Source: Oscillospiraceae bacterium (GTDB taxonomy: Bacteria > Bacillota > Clostridia > Oscillospirales > UBA929). Taken from it: a stretch of 52,485 nucleotides of DNA. The stretch spans positions 1 through 52,485 of the forward strand of contig WRMG01000006.1 of NCBI GenBank assembly GCA_009777255.1. The letters run 5' to 3'. The position numbers and the translations under genes were made by a program. This document shows, piece after piece, positions 6,762 through 14,438 of the stretch. The notes beneath the pieces were generated by a model, which saw only the letters and a list, made by a program, of their open reading frames with translations, ran no database searches and was not told the DNA's origin. The number at the start of each line of letters is the position of its first letter. The first letter of the stretch is position 1.

Positions 6762-8416
6762 GTATGTTAAGCCATCTGCGCATAGAGAATATCGCCGTCA
6801 TCGAGAGCATGGACATTATATTCGGACGGGGGCTGAACCTGCTGACGGGCGAAACAGGCGCGGGCAAGTCGATAGTGATCGACGCCCTGGGCGCCGTTCT
6901 GGGCGCGCGCACAACGCGCGAGCTGGTGCGCACCGGCGCGCCGTCGGCGCACGCGGGCGCCGTTTTCACCGGCGCGGGTGAAGAGGTTTTGGCGTGGGTA
7001 AGAGATACCTTGGGCGTGGAGCTCGGGGACGGCGAGCTGTCGGTTTCGCGGGATATTATGGCGGACGGCCGCACGGTCTGCCGCGCTGCGGGCCGGACGG
7101 TGACGGTCGCGCAGCTGAGGGAGCTGGGTTCTAAGCTCGTTCAGATCCACGGACAGCATGACAGCCGGATGCTGCTCGACGAGGAGAGCCATCTGGCGAT
7201 ACTGGACGAATACGGGCAGACGCCGCTGGCGGCGTATATTGAAAAATACGACGAGTGGAAGGTGTTGGACGCGGAGCGCGGGCGGCTGCTGCGCGACGAC
7301 GCGGACAAGGTGAGGCGCGCCGACACCTTGACATATCAGCTTGACGAAATAACGGCGGCCGATTTGCGGCCGGAAGAGGACAAGCACCTCGCTGAGCGGC
7401 GCGGTCTTTTGAAAAACGCGCACAGAGTCGCGGAGGCCGTGACCGAGGCCTATCAGCTGATATACGGCGGCGACGGGAGCGCGGCGGACATACTCGGCGA
7501 GGCGGCCCGCGCGCTGTCCGGCGTCGCGGGGATAAGCGAGGAGCTGTCGGGCTTGCACGGGCGCGTTCAGGACGTGATGTATAACGCTCAGGACGCGGCG
7601 GAGGAGATACGGGCGCTGAAGGATGAGCTGGAGGCCGACCCTGACGAGCTGGAGCGTATTGAGGCAAGGCTGGATTTGCTGTACCGGCTTAAACGCAAAT
7701 ACGGCGCGGCCGTGGAGGATATACTCGCGTTTGCCGAAAGCGCGAGGGATGAGCTGGAGAAGATAGAGAAATCCGACGAGCGTCTGGCGGAGCTGAATGT
7801 TTTGTGCGAGAGCGCGCTGGACGGGGTTAAGGCGGCGGCGGTTGAGCTGTCGGCGGCGCGGGCGGCGGCGGCGGCGGATATGCGGGGGCTTTTGGCCGGC
7901 GAGCTGCGGGAGCTGGATATGCCGAGCGCGGAGTTTGAGGTGGCGCTCAGGGAGAGCGGGCTGTACCGGAACGGCGCGGAGACGGCGGAGTTCCTGTTCT
8001 CGGCCAACGCCGGAGAGCCGCCCAAGCCGTTAAGCAAGATAGCGTCGGGCGGCGAGCTGTCGCGCGTGCAGCTGGGGCTGATGAACATAATACACGGCGG
8101 CGTGCCGACGATGGTTTTTGACGAGGTTGACGCCGGTATCAGCGGGCGCGCCGCGCAAAAGGTGTCGGTCAAGCTGAAAAACGCGTCGAGGGACAGGCAG
8201 GTGTTGTGCGTGACGCATCTGCCGCAGATCGCGGCGGCGGCGGACAGGCATTTCCGCATAGAAAAAGCGGTCGAGGGCGACCGCACGGTGACAAAAATCT
8301 GTGACCTTGATATGGACGGGCGCGTTGAGGAAATCGCGCGGATAATCGGCGGCACAAACGTTACGGACGCGACGCGGGAAACGGCAAAGCAGCTGATAGC
8401 CGGCGCGGATAAATAG
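6758..8416 (+). CDS. recN: DNA repair protein RecN
   Basis: SMC-like ATPase acting early at DNA double-strand breaks. The Walker A motif GETGAGKS is at residues 31-38, a long charged coiled-coil region spans roughly 160-370, and the C-terminal head has the ABC signature ASGGELSRVQLGL (about 430) and Walker B MVFDEVDAGISG. The length of 552 is standard. The ATG at 6758 overlaps the argR stop; a second ATG lies two codons on at 6764. In many Firmicutes spoIVB and spo0A follow recN; here a dCMP deaminase follows instead, so the conserved operon ends at this point. Confidence 0.96.
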   Translation: MSMLSHLRIENIAVIESMDIIFGRGLNLLTGETGAGKSIVIDALGAVLGARTTRELVRTGAPSAHAGAVFTGAGEEVLAWVRDTLGVELGDGELSVSRDIMADGRTVCRAAGRTVTVAQLRELGSKLVQIHGQHDSRMLLDEESHLAILDEYGQTPLAAYIEKYDEWKVLDAERGRLLRDDADKVRRADTLTYQLDEITAADLRPEEDKHLAERRGLLKNAHRVAEAVTEAYQLIYGGDGSAADILGEAARALSGVAGISEELSGLHGRVQDVMYNAQDAAEEIRALKDELEADPDELERIEARLDLLYRLKRKYGAAVEDILAFAESARDELEKIEKSDERLAELNVLCESALDGVKAAAVELSAARAAAAADMRGLLAGELRELDMPSAEFEVALRESGLYRNGAETAEFLFSANAGEPPKPLSKIASGGELSRVQLGLMNIIHGGVPTMVFDEVDAGISGRAAQKVSVKLKNASRDRQVLCVTHLPQIAAAADRHFRIEKAVEGDRTVTKICDLDMDGRVEEIARIIGGTNVTDATRETAKQLIAGADK

Positions 8417-8429
8417 GGAGGACAGGCTT

Positions 8430-8918
8430 ATGGACAGGCGTGACAAGGTAAATTATTATTTAGACATAGCGGAACAGGTGTCGGAGAGGTGTACCTGTAT
8501 CAGACGGCATTACGGCGCGGTCATCGTTAAAGACGACGAAATAATCGCCACCGGTTATGTCGGCGCGCCGCGCGGGCGAAGAAACTGCACCGATATGGGG
8601 ACATGCGTGCGGGAGGAGCGGAAGGTCGCCCGCGGCGAGAGATATGAGCTTTGCCGCAGCGTCCACGCCGAGGCGAACGCGATCATCAGCGCGCCGCGAA
8701 AGGATATGATTGGCAGCTCGCTGTATCTTGCCGGTATCGAAGCCGGCACGGGCGAGTATATCAAAAACGCCGTTTGCTGCGCGATGTGTAAACGGCTGGT
8801 TATCAACGCGGGCATTTCAAAGGTGTACATAAGGGACGACAAGGAGAATTATCGGGTGATAGATGTTGGGGAATGGATAGAAAACGATGAGTCGTTAACG
8901 GGTGAATTTGGGTATTAA
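8430..8918 (+). CDS. Deoxycytidylate deaminase (ComEB-like)
   Basis: Zinc-dependent deaminase converting dCMP to dUMP for thymidylate synthesis. The 162-residue chain has the zinc and catalytic motif HAEANAI (79-85) and the second zinc pair C117/C120. The canonical PCxxC appears here as CCAMC: the proline is replaced by Cys116, while both ligands remain. The start ATG has AGGGAGGACAGG just upstream. It follows recN after 13 bases and overlaps the 3' end of bioY on the other strand by 24 bases. A general cytidine/riboflavin-type deaminase is less likely given the ComEB-like TGYVGAPRG segment. Confidence 0.9.
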   Translation: MDRRDKVNYYLDIAEQVSERCTCIRRHYGAVIVKDDEIIATGYVGAPRGRRNCTDMGTCVREERKVARGERYELCRSVHAEANAIISAPRKDMIGSSLYLAGIEAGTGEYIKNAVCCAMCKRLVINAGISKVYIRDDKENYRVIDVGEWIENDESLTGEFGY

Positions 8919-9434
8919 GAGACGCCTGACCAGAATCGCGGCCAGCGCGATTTTCAGCAGATCGCCGGGGATATAGGGAAACACGCACATCGCCAGCGCG
9001 GCGGCGAGCGTGTTTTTTGTCACGAACATGAACCACAGCGTTCCCATTGTGAAGTAGCACACCGCGCCAACCATCATGGCGGCGGCATAGAACAACATTT
9101 TTTTCGGCAGCTTGGCAATAATAAGTCCGATGACAAACGCGGCGGCGGCATAGCCCGCTATGAATCCGCCGGTCGGCCCCGTTAGATAACCGAGCCCGCC
9201 GGAAAACCTTGAGAACACGGGCGCACCGGCCGCGCCCAGCAGCACGTAGACAAGCTGGCTCATGCCGCCCCTTGCCGCGCCGAGCAGGCCGCCCGCCATA
9301 AACACGGAAAAGGTGGCCAGATTGAACGGCACGGGTGTGAACGGCAAGTAAAATGACACCTGCGACAGCATCGCCGTCAGCGCCGCGAACAGCGCGGTCA
9401 GCATCAGATCCTTTACGGACATTTTACGTTTCAT
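8895..9434 (-). CDS. bioY: BioY biotin transporter substrate-binding subunit
   Basis: Membrane S component that binds biotin and works alone or with the ECF energy-coupling module. The 179-residue sequence shows six hydrophobic segments and the family pattern FTPVPFNLATFSVFMAGG (about 32-49), GLGYLTGPTGGFIAGY and a helix-rich remainder. The start is preceded by AAGGAGAGG. It lies 23 bases downstream of birA on the same strand, so both share the BirA-controlled promoter. No ECF ATPase genes are in the window. The stop overlaps the convergent dCMP deaminase gene. Confidence 0.94.
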   Translation of the reverse strand: MKRKMSVKDLMLTALFAALTAMLSQVSFYLPFTPVPFNLATFSVFMAGGLLGAARGGMSQLVYVLLGAAGAPVFSRFSGGLGYLTGPTGGFIAGYAAAAFVIGLIIAKLPKKMLFYAAAMMVGAVCYFTMGTLWFMFVTKNTLAAALAMCVFPYIPGDLLKIALAAILVRRLLIPKFTR

Positions 9435-9457
9435 AACAGCCTCTCCTTAAATATGTT

Positions 9458-10426
9458 TTATATCCCGTTAAAATTTCCTCTGATACTTATTTCGCCGGAG
9501 ATCAGGGTTTCCGCCGTCCCGTCCTCAAGCTCCACGACAAGCCCTCCCCTGCCGTCAATATCCACGGCCTTCGCGCGCGCCGTCCCATCGTGACGTATGA
9601 CGTCGATTTCGCGCCCCAGCACGGCGGAGCGCTTTCTGTACTCCGTGATGATCCCGTCCGAGCCGATCAACTCCAAACCGGCAAACAGCTGCCGGAGTAT
9701 TTTTGCGGCAAGCTCGTTGCGGGCGGCCTTTCCGCCGAGCCGCAGGGAGGCCGCGATATTCTCCAGCTCCGCGGGGAAGCTGCCGGTTGACACATTGACG
9801 CCGATGCCCAGCACGGCGAACTCAATGCCGCCGCTTTCGAGATCGGTGACGGCTTCGGTGGAGATGCCGCATACCTTTTTGCCGTCCAGCAGAATATCGT
9901 TTACCCACTTGATCTTGGGGCTGAGACCATAGCTCTCGACAGCGCGGCATACCGCGACGGACGCGAGCGTGGTCAGCAGCATACCATCGCGCGCGGGAAA
10001 ATCAGGGCGCAGGATAACGCTCATATAGACGCCGCAGCCGGGAGGGGAGTAAAAACCGCGTCCCATGCGCCCGCGTCCGGCGGATTGGCTGTCGGCGATC
10101 ACCACGGTGCCGTGCGCCGCGCCGTCAACGGCGAGCTGTCTGGCGGTCAGGTTGGTTGACGGGAGCGACTTAAAGACGCGTATGTCCCATGGCTCCGCGT
10201 CCAAAAACGCCCTCACGCCCTCCGCCGACACGACGTCGTTACGGCGCGAGAGCCTGTAGCCCCTGTTGGGCGACGCGCTTATTATGTGGCCGTCGCGCCG
10301 CAGCTCGCTCACGGCCTTGTGGACGGCGGCGCGCGAAACGTCCAGCGTTTTGGCGAGCCGCTCGCCGGAAACATCCGTTTCGCGGTTGTTTTCGAGGATT
10401 TGAAGGACTTTGTTTTTTGTCGGCAT
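9458..10426 (-). CDS. birA: Bifunctional biotin-protein ligase / biotin operon repressor
   Basis: Makes biotinyl-AMP, attaches biotin to carboxylase or decarboxylase carrier domains, and as holo-repressor binds DNA. The 322-residue chain has an N-terminal winged helix (about 1-60, LAKTLDVSRAAVHKAVSELR), a catalytic domain with GRGRMGRGFYSPPG (117-130) and KWVNDIL, and a small C-terminal SH3-like domain. The start lies about 10 bases after the predicted transcription start. A BirA-type operator overlaps its own -35 box, so it probably represses itself and bioY when biotin is plentiful. Confidence 0.95.
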   Translation of the reverse strand: MPTKNKVLQILENNRETDVSGERLAKTLDVSRAAVHKAVSELRRDGHIISASPNRGYRLSRRNDVVSAEGVRAFLDAEPWDIRVFKSLPSTNLTARQLAVDGAAHGTVVIADSQSAGRGRMGRGFYSPPGCGVYMSVILRPDFPARDGMLLTTLASVAVCRAVESYGLSPKIKWVNDILLDGKKVCGISTEAVTDLESGGIEFAVLGIGVNVSTGSFPAELENIAASLRLGGKAARNELAAKILRQLFAGLELIGSDGIITEYRKRSAVLGREIDVIRHDGTARAKAVDIDGRGGLVVELEDGTAETLISGEISIRGNFNGI

Positions 10427-10443
10427 TTCGATACCCCCGCACT

Positions 10444-10472
10444 ATATTAACATGCCGCGCCAACATTGTCAA
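10444..10472 (-). promoter_or_regulatory. Sigma-A promoter of birA-bioY
   Basis: On the minus strand TTGACA (10472-10467) and TAATAT (10449-10444) are separated by exactly 17 bases. Transcription would begin around 10437, leaving a leader of roughly 10 bases that still includes a G-rich ribosome binding site before the birA ATG at 10426. Confidence 0.8.
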
Positions 10473-10497
10473 CTATAAAATTAAAAATGGTTTACAA
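10466..10497. promoter_or_regulatory. BirA operator
   Basis: TTGTCAACT (10466-10474), a 14-base AT-rich spacer, and GGTTTACAA (10489-10497). The right arm equals the BirA consensus half-site; the left arm matches its reverse complement TTGTAAACC at 7 of 9 positions. The spacing fits the 14-16 bases seen for BirA sites. The left arm covers the -35 box of the birA promoter, so binding would block it. Confidence 0.82.
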
Positions 10498-10516
10498 TTA
10501 TTTTTTCGATAATCTA

Positions 10517-10546
10517 TTGACGAGCCTTTGTGTTTTAGGGTAAACT
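10517..10546 (+). promoter_or_regulatory. Possible promoter of the ilvB operon
   Basis: TTGACG (10517-10522), an 18-base spacer and TAAACT (10541-10546), about 37 bases before the ilvB start. The -10 box is a weak match. No T-box, riboswitch or leader-peptide attenuator was recognised in the 85 bases between the BirA operator and ilvB. Confidence 0.38.
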
Positions 10547-10582
10547 GGCATTGACCAATTCAGAAAGGAACCGGCTGTAAAA

Positions 10583-12247
10583 ATGGAGTTGACCGGCGCG
10601 CAAATACTTGTAAAGACATTGATAGAGCAGGGCGTTGACACCGTATTCGGTTATCCCGGCGGTACGGTGCTGGGCATGTTTGACGCGCTCGGCGAATACG
10701 GCGATAAAATAAAAATCATCATGCCCGCGCATGAGCAGGGCGGCGCCCACGCCGCCGACGGCTACGCGCGCGTCAGCGGGAAATGCGGCGTGGCGCTGGC
10801 GACCTCGGGACCGGGCGCGACAAATCTTGTGACGGGTATCGCCAACGCGTATATGGATTCCGTACCGCTGGTGGCGATAACCGGCAATGTGACCCGCGCG
10901 CTGATGGGGCGCGACACGTTTCAGGAGGTTGACATCTGCGGCGTGACCATGCCGGTGACAAAGCATAATTTTTTGGTACAGGACATATCGGAGCTGGCAA
11001 ATACGGTTAAAGAGGCGTTTGTTATAGCGGCGTCGGGGCGGCCTGGCCCCGTGCTGGTGGATATTCCCAAGGATGTCACCGAGGAATACTGCGAGTATAT
11101 TCCGGCTGGGGGCTATAAGCCGCGGGAGGCCGCCGCGCCGAATCAGGGCAGCCTGAAGCTCGCCGCCGATATGATTGCGAAAGCGAAGCGCCCGCTTATC
11201 TACTGCGGCGGCGGAGTGGTGGCGGCCAATGCCTGCGGGCAGTTAAGGACGCTGGCGGAGCGGGGGAATATCCCCGTTGCCGCAAGCCTGATGGGGCTGA
11301 CCGCGCTGCCGTCGGATCACCGGCTTATGCTTGGGATGATAGGGATGCACGGCACACCGGCGTCCAACTTCGCGGGGGAACGCTGCGATTTGCTGATAAG
11401 CGCGTGTTCGCGGTTCTCCGACCGCGTCGCGGGCGACCGCAAGCGCTTCGCGCCCAACGCGCGGCTGATACATCTGGACATCGACCCCGCCGAGTTTGAC
11501 AAGAATGTGACCTGCGATCTGCATATACGGGGCAGCGCGGAGGTTGTACTGGAAAGGCTGCTGATCCCCGAAAATCAGGATGACGGCTGGATCGGCGACA
11601 TACTCCGCTTTAAGGCCGAACACCCTATGCCTGACGGGGGCGATAAACGGCGGATAAATCCGCGCGGCCTTATGCGCGTGATCCGCAGGCTGGCTGGCGA
11701 AGACGCGATACTGGTGACGGATGTTGGGCAGCATCAGATGTGGGCGGCGCAGTATTACCCGTTTGAGCGGCCGCGCTCGTTTGTTACCAGCGGTGGACTG
11801 GGCGCCATGGGCTTCGGCTTGGGCGCGGCGATCGGCGCGAAGGCGGCGGCGCCGGACAGGCCCGTCGTGCTGGTGACCGGCGACGGCAGCTTCCACATGA
11901 ACCTGACGGAGCTGACGACCGCCGTTACGCACAACTTGCCGGTAGTGATTGTTATTATGAACAACGGCGTTTTGGGCATGGTGCGGCAGTGGCAGAGCAT
12001 GTTCTGCGGCTCGCGGTTCGTATCGACGACGCTGGGCAGAAACGCCGACTTCGTTAAGATATGCGAGGGGTTCGGCGGCTTGGGCTTTAAGGCGGACACG
12101 ATGGCCGGGGCGGAGGCCGCGCTCGATAAGGCGCTCAGCTCGGGGCGCGTGTGCGTTATCGACTGTACGGTCGATCCCGACGCCAAGGTTTTTCCTATGA
12201 TACCGCCGGGCGGCTCGGGAGGAGATATAATTTACAATGAACAATGA
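10583..12247 (+). CDS. ilvB: Acetolactate synthase large subunit
   Basis: Thiamine-diphosphate enzyme making acetolactate (valine, leucine) or acetohydroxybutyrate (isoleucine). The 554-residue chain has GYPGGTVLGMFDAL with the region preceding the catalytic Glu (HEQGGAHAADGYAR, about 51-64), a central FAD-binding domain, and the diphosphate motif GDGSFHMN ... MNN in the C-terminal domain (about 433-461). Start ATG at 10583 follows an AAAGGAA sequence at rather long spacing. The last codons and stop fall inside four tandem 7-base repeats (12234-12261). The regulatory subunit ilvN follows after 94 bases; ilvC and ilvD are not in the window. Confidence 0.95.
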   Translation: MELTGAQILVKTLIEQGVDTVFGYPGGTVLGMFDALGEYGDKIKIIMPAHEQGGAHAADGYARVSGKCGVALATSGPGATNLVTGIANAYMDSVPLVAITGNVTRALMGRDTFQEVDICGVTMPVTKHNFLVQDISELANTVKEAFVIAASGRPGPVLVDIPKDVTEEYCEYIPAGGYKPREAAAPNQGSLKLAADMIAKAKRPLIYCGGGVVAANACGQLRTLAERGNIPVAASLMGLTALPSDHRLMLGMIGMHGTPASNFAGERCDLLISACSRFSDRVAGDRKRFAPNARLIHLDIDPAEFDKNVTCDLHIRGSAEVVLERLLIPENQDDGWIGDILRFKAEHPMPDGGDKRRINPRGLMRVIRRLAGEDAILVTDVGQHQMWAAQYYPFERPRSFVTSGGLGAMGFGLGAAIGAKAAAPDRPVVLVTGDGSFHMNLTELTTAVTHNLPVVIVIMNNGVLGMVRQWQSMFCGSRFVSTTLGRNADFVKICEGFGGLGFKADTMAGAEAALDKALSSGRVCVIDCTVDPDAKVFPMIPPGGSGGDIIYNEQ

Positions 12248-12261
12248 ACAATGAACAATTA
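12234..12261. repeat. Tandem 7-base repeat at the ilvB 3' end
   Basis: Four consecutive units, ACAATGA three times and then ACAATTA. The ilvB stop codon (TGA, 12245-12247) is formed by the second unit, so the last residues of IlvB are encoded by the repeat. Confidence 0.85.
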
Positions 12262-12275
12262 ACAAGTGGGAAAAT

Positions 12276-12304
12276 GTAGGGGACGACGCCCTCGGCGTCC
12301 CGCG
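12276..12304. repeat. Palindromic repeat element, type A
   Basis: GTAGGGGAC followed by the stem GACGCC-CTC-GGCGTC (12285-12299). The same element recurs at 20453-20480 and inverted at 33151-33177. It lies between ilvB and ilvN, inside an operon, so it must be transcribed and could form an RNA hairpin. Confidence 0.8.
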
Positions 12305-12341
12305 AAATACAGATAACAGATAGGGGACGGGGTGAGGCTTA

Positions 12342-12836
12342 ATGAATACGTGGCTGCTGGCGCTGCTGGTGAACAACCATTTCGGCGTGCTTATGCGGGT
12401 GACGGGGCTGTTCAGCCGGCGGGGATACAACATCGCGTCGCTGTCGGTGGGTGAGACGAACGACCCTGACATCTCGCGCATCACCATACAGACGCATACC
12501 GACGGCGCGGCGATACATCAGATTATCAAGCAGCTGGAAAAGCTGGAGGACGTTAAGAGCGTCGCGCTGCTGCCGGGCGCCGAAACCATAGCGCGGGAGC
12601 TGCTGATTATAAAGCTGGTCGTCCCCGCGGCAAGGCGCGGGGCGCTGGCGGAGGCGCTCTCGGGCTTCGACTGCAAAATGCCGTATGAGGACGAGAACAA
12701 AATCATTCTGGAGTTTACGGGCAGTACGGCGCGGTGCGGGGAGCTGATCGGGGTATTAGACTCGTATACGGTTCTGGAGCTGTGCCGGACGGGCGTCACG
12801 GCGATGTCAACGGTGCATCAAATTCAAAGTATATAG
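12342..12836 (+). CDS. ilvN: Acetolactate synthase small (regulatory) subunit
   Basis: A 164-residue ACT-domain protein that activates IlvB and confers valine feedback inhibition. The N-terminal ACT domain begins LLVNNHFGVLMRVTGLFSRRGYNI (residues 7 onward), followed by the SLSVGETNDPDISRITI strand, and the C-terminal domain carries the usual ELLIIKL motif near residue 86. The ribosome binding site is GGTGAGG. A type A repeat element separates it from ilvB, which may lower or tune downstream expression. Confidence 0.94.
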   Translation: MNTWLLALLVNNHFGVLMRVTGLFSRRGYNIASLSVGETNDPDISRITIQTHTDGAAIHQIIKQLEKLEDVKSVALLPGAETIARELLIIKLVVPAARRGALAEALSGFDCKMPYEDENKIILEFTGSTARCGELIGVLDSYTVLELCRTGVTAMSTVHQIQSI

Positions 12837-12883
12837 CGGATGTGACGCTGAAAATTTATATTATCTAAAGGAGAGTTACTATT

Positions 12884-13186
12884 ATGTCAAACGCCGTCAT
12901 ACTTACGTTTTATAAATTAAAAGAGGGCGCGTCTGTGCCTGATTTCCTGCTTGCCGCGGATAGGTTTCATGAAGTGTTCGTCTTAAAGCAAAAGGGCTTG
13001 ATTTCTTGCAAATTGATTGCGAATGACGAGCTGTGGGGCGATTATTCTGTTTGGGAATCAATGGCTGATTTCAAAAACGCGGACCCGCAAACACCTGATG
13101 AGCATAACGCAATTAGTAATTATTTTTCATTTATTGACACGCAAAGCGCCGCGGACTATCATTTTAATGTTGAGAAAAGTTATTAA
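12884..13186 (+). CDS. Small protein, probable dimeric alpha/beta-barrel (ABM-like)
   Basis: A 100-residue protein beginning MSNAVILTFYKLKEG with an SD of AAAGGAGAG. The pattern of strand (VILTFYKL), helix (FLLAADRFHEVF), strand (ISCKLIAND), strand with Trp (WGDYSVWES) and helix resembles ferredoxin-fold ABM/Dabb proteins, some of which are monooxygenases or stress proteins. No catalytic residues can be assigned. It is placed between ilvN and a xylanase gene, unrelated to branched-chain amino acid synthesis. The AT content is higher than its neighbours, which suggests acquisition. Function unknown. Confidence 0.6.
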   Translation: MSNAVILTFYKLKEGASVPDFLLAADRFHEVFVLKQKGLISCKLIANDELWGDYSVWESMADFKNADPQTPDEHNAISNYFSFIDTQSAADYHFNVEKSY

Positions 13187-13228
13187 TTCGGATACACCAT
13201 TGAAATTTATAACAGGAGGTTGATTCAC

Positions 13229-14413
13229 ATGAAAATCAACAGCAGGTATGCCCATCGCGCGGCAAGCAAAACAATTAAGGCTGCCGAAGGCGCTGACGTC
13301 GAGGTGACGGTCAGGCAGAAGAGACACGCCGTTCTGTTCGGCTGCTCGGAGTTCAGCACGCTGCCTTACGCAAGCGGACAGATGACGGACGCGGACAGGC
13401 TTATCGCCGAGGAGCGCTATGACAGAATGGCGGACATTTTCAACTCCGTGACGCTGCCGTTCTACTGGGGCAGGTTTGAGCCTGAGCGCGGCAAACCCGA
13501 TACCGAAAGGGTGAAAAAAGCCGCAGAGTTCCTGACGGCGAAAGGGTTTACGCTTAAAGGCCACCCGCTCTGCTGGCATACGGTCTGCGCGGACTGGCTG
13601 ATGGCTTTGCCTAACGACGGGATACTTAAAGCGCAGCTTGACAGGATCGAGCGCGACACGCGTGAGTTCGCGGGACTTATTGACATGTGGGACGTGATAA
13701 ACGAGGCGGTAATCATGCCCGTTTTCGATAAGTACGACAACGGCATAACGCGGATCTGCAACGAGTACGGCAGGGAGAAACTGTGCGAGCTGGTCTTTAA
13801 GAAAGCGCGTGAAACGGCGCCGGAGGCCACGCTACTTATAAACGACTTCGACCTCTCGGTGAGATATTCCGAGCTGATTGAGCGCCTGCTTGACGCCGGA
13901 GTTGAGATCGACGTGATCGGCTTGCAGACGCACATGCACCAGGGCTATCGCGGCGCGGAAGCGATACAGGAGGTGCTGGAGCGGTTCTCGCGGTTCAAGC
14001 TGCCGCTGCATTTTACGGAGGTGTCGCTTGTTTCAGGCCCGCTGATGCCGCCGGAGATAGACGACCTTAACGACTACAAAAACAGCGAATGGCACTCCAC
14101 GCCCGACGGGCTGGAGCGGCAGGCGGCCGAAACGGCGGAGTTTTACGAGCTGCTGTTCGCGCATCCGCTGGTACAGGCCGTGACGTGGTGGAGCTTTAAC
14201 GACGGGCTGTGGCTCGGGGCGCCGTCCGGGCTTATAACAAAAGACAGCAAAGCCAAGCCCGCCTACGACGAGCTGCGCAAGCGCATAAAGGGCGAGTGGT
14301 GGCTCGCGGAGGAGAAGCATGTCACGGACGCGAACGGCGAGATCACCGTAACGGGCTGCTTCGGGGATTATACGGCGGAGGCCGGCGGCAAAACGATAGA
14401 GTTTTCTATATAA
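13229..14413 (+). CDS. GH10 endo-1,4-beta-xylanase, no signal peptide
   Basis: Glycoside hydrolase family 10 TIM barrel of 394 residues. Visible signatures are GHPLCWHT (substrate-binding His), WDVINEAV with the acid/base Glu, DVIGLQTHMHQGY, LHFTEVSL with the nucleophile Glu, and the late WWSFNDG loop. The ATG at 13229 follows AACAGGAGG at 13211-13219; the TTG at 13220 overlaps that site. No signal peptide or carbohydrate-binding module is present, so it probably acts in the cytoplasm on short xylo-oligosaccharides. A C-terminal tail of about 40 residues (from 'EEKHVTDANGEITVTG') looks like a small beta extension. Its position between ilvN and leuA is unexpected. Confidence 0.88.
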   Translation: MKINSRYAHRAASKTIKAAEGADVEVTVRQKRHAVLFGCSEFSTLPYASGQMTDADRLIAEERYDRMADIFNSVTLPFYWGRFEPERGKPDTERVKKAAEFLTAKGFTLKGHPLCWHTVCADWLMALPNDGILKAQLDRIERDTREFAGLIDMWDVINEAVIMPVFDKYDNGITRICNEYGREKLCELVFKKARETAPEATLLINDFDLSVRYSELIERLLDAGVEIDVIGLQTHMHQGYRGAEAIQEVLERFSRFKLPLHFTEVSLVSGPLMPPEIDDLNDYKNSEWHSTPDGLERQAAETAEFYELLFAHPLVQAVTWWSFNDGLWLGAPSGLITKDSKAKPAYDELRKRIKGEWWLAEEKHVTDANGEITVTGCFGDYTAEAGGKTIEFSI

Positions 14414-14438
14414 AAAATAAAATTGCGGGAGGGAAAAG

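Noticed and set aside
10498-10582. T-box or leucine/valine leader attenuator before ilvB
   Set aside because: No specifier loop, T-box sequence, run of regulatory codons or terminator hairpin is visible in the short leader.
12262-12341. A leader peptide gene between ilvB and ilvN
   Set aside because: Only repeat-derived sequence is present, without a start and ribosome binding site pair.
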